Positions 18,912 to 26,845 of a DNA stretch of 64,000 nucleotides are shown here, piece after piece. Location of the stretch: NCBI GenBank assembly GCA_946221065.1, contig CAMIIO010000004.1:124001-188000 (forward strand), read 5' to 3'. The DNA is from an uncultured Rothia sp. Lineage in GTDB: Bacteria > Actinomycetota > Actinomycetes > Actinomycetales > Micrococcaceae. A model generated the notes under the pieces. The model saw only the letters and a list, made by a program, of their open reading frames with translations. It did no database searches and was not told where the DNA came from. Both the position numbers and the translations under genes were made by a program. Position 1 is the first letter of the stretch. Each line of letters begins with the position of its first letter.

Positions 18912-18950
18912 ATTGCCGGTGGTAGTCATGCTGTGACTGCCACCGGCAAT
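18912..18950. terminator. Bidirectional terminator between trmL and the HtrA gene
   Basis: A 17-bp stem (ATTGCCGGTGG..GTCA with its complement, one T-G pair) and a 5-base loop is followed by ATTTTG. It lies between two convergent stop codons. Confidence 0.8.
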
Positions 18951-18964
18951 ATTTTGAGAATTAA

Positions 18965-20350
18965 CTAATTTTTGTGGTCTTCCGAGTTACCCAGGGTAAT
19001 TTTGACCTCTTCTTCATGGTTATTTCGTTGAATCTTAGCAGTGACGGTTTCGCCGGCTTTCGCTTCGCGTACGGCGGCAGTCAGTTCGGTAGCTTCTGTG
19101 ATCTTGTGACCGTTAAATTCCACGATGACGTCGCCGCTCTTCAATCCGGCGTCGGCGGCGGCTTCACCGCTTACCACTTCACGCACCACTGCGCCGTCGC
19201 CGAAGAGCTCCGAGGAGTCGTTGTTACCGGGTGAGGTGCTCACGCTGGCTCCCAGGAACCCGTGGCTTGCTTTGCCGGTGTCGATGATTTCTTGGGCAAT
19301 TCGTTGAGCGTAGTTGATGGGGATAGAAAATCCGACACCGATATTTCCGGACTCGGTGGAGGATGAGGTGCTGGATCCGGCGGAAGCAATTGCTACGTTG
19401 ACGCCGATGACTTCTCCTTGGGAGTTAACCAGGGCACCACCGGAGTTACCGGGGTTAACTGCCGCGTCCGTTTGTAGCACGTTAATGGATAGAGTGGATT
19501 TTGCGCTGGGGCTTTGGCCTTGCTGGCCGGGGAGCTGGAATTGGAAGGGTAACTCTTGTTTACCGAGGGAATTGCTTTGGGAGGAGTCGGTACCGTCGGT
19601 GGGAGCTTCTGAAGAAGCGATTTCGATGGTGCGTGAGAGGGTAGAAATAATTCCGTCCGTCACGGTGTTCTGTAGCCCTAAGGGTGCTCCGATGGCGATG
19701 GAGACGTCGCCTACGTTAAGTTTAGATGAGTCTCCCAGCGTTGCCGGGGTGAGGTTTATTCCGGAAGGATCAACTTTGATAACGGCTAAGTCGCTGGTGG
19801 GGTCTGTTCCCACTACTTCTGCTTTGCGTACCGTACCGTCTGAAAGCTGTACCTCAATTCTTGCGTTGCTGGTAGCTCCATCCAGGGTTACTACGTGAGT
19901 GTTGGTGAGGATGTGCCCCTGGTTGTCCAAGATAATACCGGAACCAGATCCCTGCGCCTGCGATGAGGTGGTACCGATTGTTACCACGGACGGCGTTGCC
20001 TTGGCGGCGGCTGCGGTAATCTCATTGACCGAATCCGTATTGTTGACGATAGTTGTTCCGGTGCTGGTGGTGGATACCGAAGAGGTAGAGTCTGGCTGGG
20101 CTAATAGTGAGGCACCTGTACCGACTCCGGCTCCTACTAGTGCAGCTAGTACGGCCGCAGTGAGCACTGTGCCGGTGCTGTGTTTTTTACGTGCTTCTTG
20201 TTCCTCAATGTGGGTGTAGGCAGGGGAAGAGCCGGCGTAGTTAAGAGGTTGAGTAGGTTCTTGCCCAGGATGGTATTGCTGACCGGGCTGTTGGTAGCCT
20301 TGAGAGAGTTGGGGGAGTTGGGGTTGTTGATCCCATGGTTGCTGAGACAT
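18965..20350 (-). CDS. HtrA/DegP-like membrane-anchored serine protease
   Basis: A 461-residue protein with a Gln/Pro-rich cytoplasmic N-terminus (1-58), one transmembrane helix (about 61-80), a trypsin-like domain and a C-terminal PDZ domain (about 365-450). The catalytic triad is visible: His152 in LTNTHVV, Asp187 in SDLAV and Ser303 in GNSGGAL. Such proteases degrade or refold damaged exported proteins. The catalytic domain holds a 40-residue Ser/Gln-rich insert around residues 245-285. It is divergent from the TPM-domain/pspA pair, which fits a role in envelope stress. Confidence 0.92.
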   Translation of the reverse strand: MSQQPWDQQPQLPQLSQGYQQPGQQYHPGQEPTQPLNYAGSSPAYTHIEEQEARKKHSTGTVLTAAVLAALVGAGVGTGASLLAQPDSTSSVSTTSTGTTIVNNTDSVNEITAAAAKATPSVVTIGTTSSQAQGSGSGIILDNQGHILTNTHVVTLDGATSNARIEVQLSDGTVRKAEVVGTDPTSDLAVIKVDPSGINLTPATLGDSSKLNVGDVSIAIGAPLGLQNTVTDGIISTLSRTIEIASSEAPTDGTDSSQSNSLGKQELPFQFQLPGQQGQSPSAKSTLSINVLQTDAAVNPGNSGGALVNSQGEVIGVNVAIASAGSSTSSSTESGNIGVGFSIPINYAQRIAQEIIDTGKASHGFLGASVSTSPGNNDSSELFGDGAVVREVVSGEAAADAGLKSGDVIVEFNGHKITEATELTAAVREAKAGETVTAKIQRNNHEEEVKITLGNSEDHKN

Positions 20351-20646
20351 CTACTGATTTACCTTTCGTCGATTCCCACCGTAATGTTCGCGCCAAACAT
20401 CATGAGCGAGTATAAAAATTTTTCTCACTTAGTCACATATTCTCGTAATCTGCTGTGTCTAGCATGTAGTAAATCTGAAAGTTCACTGAATTGATAGTTT
20501 AGTGGTTCAGTCTGAGCCAGCGGCGAACGTTTCCGCGTATTCACCGTAGTTCTCCGACTCAACCGCCTACAATTAAGGCAGCACACTGAGGGATATTCTC
20601 TCAGAGAGTCTACCTGCGGCTCACTATACATATTCTAAGGGGCACC

Positions 20647-22686
20647 ATGAAATTTCAGCCTTCAGCACGCATAGCACTTCTTGCCTGCGCTTCTTTCGGC
20701 ATGCTGGGGGTTGCCCCTGCAGCGTATGCCCAGGCTCCCATGGAGCTTTCAGCTCAGGTGCGCGTGGAAGATACTACTCACCAACTCGGAGACACCGCTT
20801 CCCTGGAGCAATCTATTAAAAAGCTCTCCGCGGACAAGAACTTTAATCTTTTTGTGGTGACTATAGACCAGTTTGAGTCTCCAAGTAACTCTCAGCAGTG
20901 GACTCAAGCATTTGCCGAAAAAAATAATCTTGGTTCCAACGACGCCGTGCTCGTTATTGCTACCGATCGCCGTCAAGCATATTTTGACGCCGGTGGAACC
21001 CAGGTGCTCTCCGATTCGGCCACCAACGACATTTATCAGAATAAGATTTTCCCCCACCTCCGCGAGTCCGACTACGACGGCGCCGCCCTTGCGGCCGTAG
21101 AGGGGATTGACCGGGCTCTCGCTGACTCCACAACGGCCCAATCTCAGAATAGCCCTACCTCTGCAACACCTTCTGGTGGCGGGGTTGGCACTGGGATTGC
21201 GGTATTGGGCGGAGTTGCCGCGGCAGCTGCAGGTGGCGCGTGGCTCTTTGGCCGACGTCGTCAAAGCGGTAGTAGCGGGAATTCTTCCGGCTCGTATCAG
21301 CCTGCGCCATACCAGGAGCCGCTTAAATCTATTGAGGAGCTACGCCAAGAAGCCGGAGCTCTATTGATTAAGGTAGACGATGCTATTGTTCACTCCGAAC
21401 AGGAAGTTGAATTTGCGCGTTTACAGTACGGCAATGAACAGGTAAAGCCGTTTGTGGATGCCATAGCAGCCGCTAAAGCACAGATGCAACGCTCTTTCCA
21501 GCTTCAAAAACAGCTCGACGACGACATCCCCGATACCGAAGAGGAGCAACGGTCCTGGCTGGGAGAGATTATTACGGGATGCCGAGAAGCCGCGCGAACT
21601 CTTGATGAGCAGAAACAAAATTTCACTAACTTAAGGCGGCTCGAAAGTAACGCACCTCAGGCACTAGATGCCTTGGAAGAACGATACGTGCAGGCTCAAA
21701 ACTTAATTCCAGTGGCACAGCAGAGTCTTGAAAAAATTACGGTTCACTATGCAGAGTCTGCGGTAGCACCGGTGGCAGATAATATTCAGCAGGCGCAAGC
21801 TCGCCTTGAATTTGCCCGGCAGACTATGGATAAAGCCCGCGCGGAGCTACAGACTAATCGTTCTCACGCGGTTCTGGGGCTTCGCGCCGCCGAGGAGTCT
21901 GTGGGGCAGGCAGAGGGTATGCTTCGTTCAGTACAGCACGCAGAAACTGAACTAGCACAGGCACAGGAATCGTTAAACTCTGCGCTACTCATTGCTGAAC
22001 GAGATGTTGCTCAGGCTCGAGAACTTTCCAAATTTGGCGATACCGGGGAACTAGCGGCAGCAGCCGCTGGTGTCTCCGCAGTCATCGAACAGATTCGGAA
22101 AGAGTCTCAGCAACCGCGTATTGATCCGCTGGCTTTAACCCGCAAGCTCAGCGAGGTTCGATCAGATTTGGATAGAGCCCTCAATAATGTGCGCCAGGTG
22201 CAAGACCAACAACGCTCTGCCAGTGAATCTCTCCAGCACACGCTGGTTTCGGCGCAAGCACAAGTCCACTCCGCTTCAGAATACATTTGGGCTCGACGCG
22301 GCGGCGTTCAGGCAGAGGCTCGAACCCGCCTGAGAGAAGCTGAACGATACCTTGCTGAGGCTCAACAGCTTCAACGCACGGATCCCATGACCGCACTTTC
22401 CAGCGCAAACCAGGCCATCCGGTTAGCATCCGAAGCGCAAGCAATAGCCCAAAATGATGTAAATTCCTTTGGCGGTAACGGCTACTACGGGCACAACCGT
22501 CGAGGAGGCGGCTTGGACCTCAACTCCGCGATGTTGGGCGGTATCCTCTTTGGACAACTTTTTGGCGGAGGAAATAACCACAGCTCCGGCGGCATGTTTG
22601 GCGGCGGCGGTAACTTTGGCGGCGGTTTCGGCGGTGGAGATTTAGGTGGAGGGGACTTTACCGGCGGCGCCGGAGGAAACTTCTAA
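20647..22686 (+). CDS. TPM-domain secreted/membrane protein with coiled coils and Gly-rich tail
   Basis: A 679-residue protein. A signal peptide (residues 1-29, ending AYA) is followed by a TPM domain (about 33-160; FNLFVVTIDQFES, DAVLVIATDRRQAYFDAGG), a hydrophobic helix (about 178-200; GGVAAAAAGGAWLFGRRRQ), about 350 residues of Ala/Glu/Gln-rich coiled coil and a glycine-rich C-terminus with GGG repeats. The TPM domain thus lies outside and the coiled coils inside the cell. The AAGGGG ribosome site is 4 bases from the ATG. It lies 155 bases upstream of pspA, and the coiled-coil domain could engage PspA at the membrane; that is inference. Confidence 0.85.
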   Translation: MKFQPSARIALLACASFGMLGVAPAAYAQAPMELSAQVRVEDTTHQLGDTASLEQSIKKLSADKNFNLFVVTIDQFESPSNSQQWTQAFAEKNNLGSNDAVLVIATDRRQAYFDAGGTQVLSDSATNDIYQNKIFPHLRESDYDGAALAAVEGIDRALADSTTAQSQNSPTSATPSGGGVGTGIAVLGGVAAAAAGGAWLFGRRRQSGSSGNSSGSYQPAPYQEPLKSIEELRQEAGALLIKVDDAIVHSEQEVEFARLQYGNEQVKPFVDAIAAAKAQMQRSFQLQKQLDDDIPDTEEEQRSWLGEIITGCREAARTLDEQKQNFTNLRRLESNAPQALDALEERYVQAQNLIPVAQQSLEKITVHYAESAVAPVADNIQQAQARLEFARQTMDKARAELQTNRSHAVLGLRAAEESVGQAEGMLRSVQHAETELAQAQESLNSALLIAERDVAQARELSKFGDTGELAAAAAGVSAVIEQIRKESQQPRIDPLALTRKLSEVRSDLDRALNNVRQVQDQQRSASESLQHTLVSAQAQVHSASEYIWARRGGVQAEARTRLREAERYLAEAQQLQRTDPMTALSSANQAIRLASEAQAIAQNDVNSFGGNGYYGHNRRGGGLDLNSAMLGGILFGQLFGGGNNHSSGGMFGGGGNFGGGFGGGDLGGGDFTGGAGGNF

Positions 22687-22841
22687 CCATTGCATTAGTC
22701 CCTCCACTCACCCCGGCGTAATGAGCGAACAGCTACTGCGCTGAACGTGAACATAAGTACTTATCCCACAGATTCTAAGCCTCTCCCCTGGCTTTTTGGA
22801 ATAATAGTAAAGAACACCCGTACTACTTCAAGGAGAAAAAC

Positions 22842-23558
22842 ATGGCTAAGCAAACTATTTTTAGTCGCATTGCCCAGCTCACCAAAGCAAACATTAACGC
22901 AATGTTGGACGCCGCAGAAGATCCGCAGAAAATGTTGGATCAGATGGTTCGCGATTATACCAATAACATTGCTGAGGCTGAACAAGCAGTGGCTCAAACC
23001 ATTGGTAATCTGCGTATGCTTGAAGAAGACTACGCAGAAGACCAGCGCGAAGCCCAAGAGTGGGGTAATAAAGCTCTTGCCGCGTCCAACAAAGCCGACG
23101 AATTCCGTGCTACCGGCGACACAGCAAATGCCGATAAATTTGATGGTCTAGCAAAGATCGCTATTCAGCGCCAGATGCAAGCGGAGAACGAAGCCGCTAC
23201 CGTCAAACCACAGATTGACTCACAGACCCAGGTTGTCGAGCAGCTTAAGGACGGCCTCACCAAGATGCGTGAGAAGCTCCGTGAGATTACCTCTAAACGC
23301 GATGAGCTCGTGGCGCGTTCCCGTAATGCTCAAGCACAAACCCAGGTCAATGATGCGTTGAAGTCCTTTGACGTTATGGATCCTACCTCCGAGATGTCTC
23401 GCTTTGAAGAGAAAGTTCGTCGTGAAGAAGCGCGTGTTCGTGGTCAGCAAGAGCTGGCGGCGTCGTCGGTGGATGCACAATTCAACGAACTTGAAGAACT
23501 CGGCAAGCAGTCCGAGCTCGACGCCCGTCTAGCCGCGCTGAAGACAAAGAAGGCATAA
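22842..23558 (+). CDS. pspA: PspA/IM30-family phage-shock protein
   Basis: A 238-residue coiled-coil protein of the PspA/Vipp1/ESCRT-III superfamily: MAKQTIFSRIAQLTKANINAMLDAAEDPQKMLDQMVRDY is the signature N-terminus with amphipathic helix 0. PspA oligomers bind and stabilise damaged inner membrane. AAGGAG lies 7 bases before the ATG. It stands downstream of the TPM-domain gene on the same strand and ends before a strong terminator. No PspC or ClgR gene is seen beside it, so regulation is unknown here. Confidence 0.93.
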   Translation: MAKQTIFSRIAQLTKANINAMLDAAEDPQKMLDQMVRDYTNNIAEAEQAVAQTIGNLRMLEEDYAEDQREAQEWGNKALAASNKADEFRATGDTANADKFDGLAKIAIQRQMQAENEAATVKPQIDSQTQVVEQLKDGLTKMREKLREITSKRDELVARSRNAQAQTQVNDALKSFDVMDPTSEMSRFEEKVRREEARVRGQQELAASSVDAQFNELEELGKQSELDARLAALKTKKA

Positions 23559-23584
23559 TCACCTTTCGCGATTCTCTCATAAAA

Positions 23585-23629
23585 CATCATGCCGCTCCCC
23601 TGCGAATAGTCCAGGAGAGCGGCATGATG
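23585..23629. terminator. Bidirectional terminator between pspA and udk
   Basis: The arms CATCATGCCGCTC and GAGCGGCATGATG pair perfectly over 13 bp and extend inward through CCTG/CAGG past one unpaired base on each side. The stem sits between two convergent genes. Confidence 0.85.
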
Positions 23630-23661
23630 AGTTTCTCAGGCTTTATATCGCAGATTCAGTG

Positions 23662-24273
23662 CTACGCCAGTTGGCTATTAATACGGTGAATCAACATATC
23701 TAAAGCCACTAGATTAGACCCGCCCTCGGGGATAATAATATCCGCATTGCGTTTAGAGGGCTCCACATAGAGTTCATGCATAGGTTTGACGGTGGTGAGG
23801 TACTGAGACTCTACCGACTCGATGGTACGGCCTCGTTCCATCACATCTCGACGAAGCCGGCGAAGAATGCGCACGTCTGCATCTGTATCCACAAAGATTT
23901 TAATATCGCACCGAGCAGTAATCTCCGGCTCGGCAAAAATGAGAATGCCCTCAACAATAATAATGGGGCGTGATTCGATAAAAAGAGTTTCCGCTGACCG
24001 GTTGTGATCGGCAAAGTCATATACAGGGCACTCAATATTGTCCCCACGCAAAAGAGCATCCAGCTGGCTCACCAACAAGTCGTTATCGAAGGCTTCTGGA
24101 GCATCATAATTTAACAGGCATCGTTCTTCATAGGTAAGTTCCGAGTGCTGTTTATAGTAATTATCGTGGTAAACCACGGCGACCTGCGCTTCACACGACT
24201 TCACGATTTCTCGAGTAAGGGTAGTTTTTCCCGAGCCGGTTCCTCCTGCGATACCAATAACCAGCGGCTTCAA
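23662..24273 (-). CDS. udk: Uridine kinase
   Basis: A 203-residue P-loop kinase beginning PLVIGIAGGTGSGKTTLTREIV (Walker A GGTGSGKTT at residues 10-18). YHDNYYK, LLNYDAPEAFDNDLL and RRDVMERGRTIESV match bacterial uridine/cytidine kinase, which phosphorylates uridine to UMP in the salvage pathway. The start ATG follows a purine-rich AGGAGG. Length is normal for the family. It is divergent from the MFS gene. Confidence 0.93.
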   Translation of the reverse strand: MKPLVIGIAGGTGSGKTTLTREIVKSCEAQVAVVYHDNYYKQHSELTYEERCLLNYDAPEAFDNDLLVSQLDALLRGDNIECPVYDFADHNRSAETLFIESRPIIIVEGILIFAEPEITARCDIKIFVDTDADVRILRRLRRDVMERGRTIESVESQYLTTVKPMHELYVEPSKRNADIIIPEGGSNLVALDMLIHRINSQLA

Positions 24274-24464
24274 TACGTCCTCCTGAGGGCTAAAATTTAT
24301 TCCATTCTTTCATGGTTTTCAGACACACCCAGTAGTGACAAAACGCACTGCGTCAGCCACAGTAATATTCGCTCATCTTCACCAACTCATAACTTTGAGT
24401 CTAAGAAACTTTTACCATAGAAAGGTACAAACCCATACACCCTCCTCACACGAAAAGTATTCCT

Positions 24465-25816
24465 ATGGAACCCACCAGAAACCAGCGTCTAGACGCTCTG
24501 CCCTTCACCCAAAAACACTCTCGTCTTCTCCTTGGCTCCGGCGTCGGCTGGGCCCTGGACGCAATGGATGTGGGTCTGATCTCCTTTGTCATGGCCGCGC
24601 TCACCGCCCATTGGGGTCTAGCCCCCGAAGAGACTTCACTTCTAGGTTCCATCGGCTTTGTTGGTATGGCCCTAGGAGCCTCATTAGGCGGGTTACTGGC
24701 AGATAAGTTTGGGCGTCGTCAAATCTTTGCCGCAACCCTGCTCATCTACGGTTTAGCCACCGGAGCATCTGCATTAGCCTCATCCCTCGCTACTTTAATG
24801 ATCTTCAGATTCATTGTAGGGCTGGGGCTAGGGGCCGAACTTCCTGTTGCATCCACCCTAGTTTCCGAGTTCTCACCCCGTAAAATTCGTGGCCGAGTAG
24901 TGGTTATCTTGGAGGGATTTTGGGCAGTTGGGTGGATTGCAGCCGCTTGTATAGGAACATTCGTTGTTTCTGCCTCACCCGATGGATGGCGGTGGGCACT
25001 CGCTATTGGATTAGTTCCGGCAATTTATTCACTCGTGATCCGCCTCGGCCTCCCGGAATCCGTGCGTTTTCTCGAATCCCAAGGCAGACATCACGAAGCA
25101 GAGAACATTGTTCGATCCTTTGAAGAATCACCGGCAGCCTTCTCACAGACGCAACATCGCACAGAACAGAAAACCAGCGTATCTGAGCCAGCTCCAGCCA
25201 CTCAGACCCAGGAGAATCCGAGCCATACCGCATCATCTATTGGTCCACCGAATTACGCCAGAGGACCATTGCCCTTTGGGTTATCTGGTTCTGCATTAAT
25301 CTTTCGTATTACGGCGCTTTCATTTGGATTCCCTCTTTACTACACGCACAGGGGTTTACGCTGGTTAAATCTTTCACGTTCACACTCATCATGACCCTTG
25401 CGCAGCTACCAGGCTACGCCGTCTCTGCATACTTGATTGAAAAATGGGGACGACGCCTCACACTCTCCGTATTTCTTATAGGTTCAGCTATAGCCGCAGG
25501 GCTTTACGGATTGGCAAGCACGGAGCCTTTCATTATTGCGGCAGGCTGTTTGCTCTCTTTCTTCAACCTAGGTGCATGGGGAGCTCTTTATGCCATTGGT
25601 CCGGAGCTGTACCCCACCAACTTGCGTGGCAGAGGCACCGGATCTGCCGCAGGCTTTGGACGAATCGCGTCCATCATTGCGCCACTAATTGTTCCGCCTC
25701 TTCTCGCATATGGAGGCCCCATCGCGCTCTTCACAGTATTTGCCTGCGCCTTCGCCATTGCAGCTATTGCCGCCTTTACTCTGCCGGAGCTACGAGGTAA
25801 AGCACTCATTGATTGA
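24465..25816 (+). pseudogene. MFS sugar/organic-acid transporter interrupted by a one-base frameshift
   Basis: The first frame encodes about 259 meaningful residues with MFS hallmarks (GWALDAMDVGLIS, GGLLADKFGRRQ, FRFIVGLGLGAELPVAS). The reading frame then breaks at 25239-25242: adding one T to ATTGG would join SSI to W-STELRQRTIALW and continue without a stop through FIWIPSLLHAQG to the end at 25816. Twelve transmembrane segments would result. The break falls in the cytoplasmic loop between TM6 and TM7. The best match in memory is the niacin/benzoate/shikimate-like MFS permease class. This is either a recent loss or a sequencing error; the substrate is unknown. Confidence 0.85.
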
Positions 25817-25864
25817 AGCTCATCATATATCTAGCTAGTATGTTCACGCGTCAGTAAACATCAA

Positions 25865-25901
25865 AAAGTCGGGGCTTAGGTAAAACCTAAACCCCGACTT
25901 T
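25865..25901. terminator. Bidirectional terminator between the MFS gene and the cold-shock gene
   Basis: AAAGTCGGGGCTTAGGT (25865-25881) pairs with ACCTAAACCCCGACTTT (25885-25901) with one mismatch and a 3-base loop. It lies between convergent genes. Confidence 0.85.
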
Positions 25902-25948
25902 CATTCATTATTTTCAAGCTACTACAGCTCAAAAATAGGAACTAAAGC

Positions 25949-26152
25949 TTAGAGAGGACGAACTTCATTCGCCTGCATGCCCTTAGGGCCGCGTTCTGCG
26001 GTGAACTCTACGGACTGACCTTCTTCAACGGTGCGGTAACCGCTGGACTGGATTGCTGAGTAATGGAAGAAAAGGTCTTCTGAGCCGTCTTCAGGCTGGA
26101 TGAATCCGTAGCCCTTTTCGGAGTTAAACCATTTTACTGTGCCATTTGCCAT
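25949..26152 (-). CDS. cspA: Cold-shock protein, CspA family
   Basis: A 67-residue cold-shock domain protein: MANGTVKWFNSEKGYGFI includes RNP-1 (KGYGFI) and DLFFHYSAI carries RNP-2. These proteins bind single-stranded RNA and DNA and melt RNA structure. Sequence and length are fully standard. It is transcribed alone, with a long unannotated region upstream, which fits the long structured leader typical of cold-shock genes. Confidence 0.95.
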   Translation of the reverse strand: MANGTVKWFNSEKGYGFIQPEDGSEDLFFHYSAIQSSGYRTVEEGQSVEFTAERGPKGMQANEVRPL

Positions 26153-26845
26153 GTTTTTGTATTACTTTCGTTATGACTCCTGTAGCAGAGTCGTGTACTT
26201 CGTATCGGTCATCTGATACAGAAGGTTAAGCTGAGGAGAATACCTCCCAGCTCCCGGATCGCCACACAACTACGTGCAACAATCCTACATGCGGTCGGGC
26301 TGAAAAAAATTTACTGAATGCTTCGCCCTAAAACGGGCTGTCATCAAGAAGTAAAAAGAATTCTTGCGAAGAATCTAAAGATGATACTTGAGAAAAATCT
26401 AGAAAAAGTTACCCTTCCAGATCCGCTTTTCGAGAAGAACTCATCTTCTCGAGTTGTTCTCCGCAGAATATCTCATCAAATTTGAGGAATACCGCGAAGA
26501 AGCTCCTTCAGTCTAGCACACAAACTTCACTTATGGGCAAGAAAATTTTTTTCTGCCAACAATCCGGAAAATTTACTCAACTCTTCCACTCCGAAGAAGA
26601 AATCTCACCACTCCCAAAGGGCTGACCAGCCTTTCCGCATGGGGATGGTTGCGACACCACAGAAGACCAAAAGAATTTTTTCTATCACATTTGTCAAGAC
26701 ACCAAACGGCGCACATTGAATTACCCCTCCAAAGACACTATTCTGTGAGGGTGTCATAAAACCGTAACATTTATAGCCTTGACAATCAGAAAATCCTATC
26801 AAAAGGATAATCACCCTTCTCTTCCCGGTTCAGGACTTCAAATAC
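26153..26845. other. Intergenic region: cspA leader and subtilase upstream region
   Basis: No gene was recognised in these 693 bases. The right-to-left half nearest cspA is probably its leader. The middle is AT-rich with several small hairpins: ATTCTT-GCG-AAGAAT at 26360-26374 and TCGAGAAGA-ACTCA-TCTTCTCGA at 26430-26452. Near the subtilase, TTGACA at about 26781 is a possible -35 box, but no well-spaced -10 was found. A 69-residue minus-strand reading frame at 26605-26814 has no supporting signal. Confidence 0.4.
26430..26452. repeat. Perfect 9-bp hairpin upstream of the subtilase gene
   Basis: TCGAGAAGA and TCTTCTCGA are perfect complements around the loop ACTCA. There is no T-run, and no gene ends nearby, so it is more likely an operator or RNA hairpin than a terminator. 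Confidence 0.45.

Noticed and set aside
26605..26814. 69-codon minus-strand frame upstream of the subtilase
   Set aside because: No ribosome site and no recognisable sequence; it lies in an intergenic region with several hairpins.
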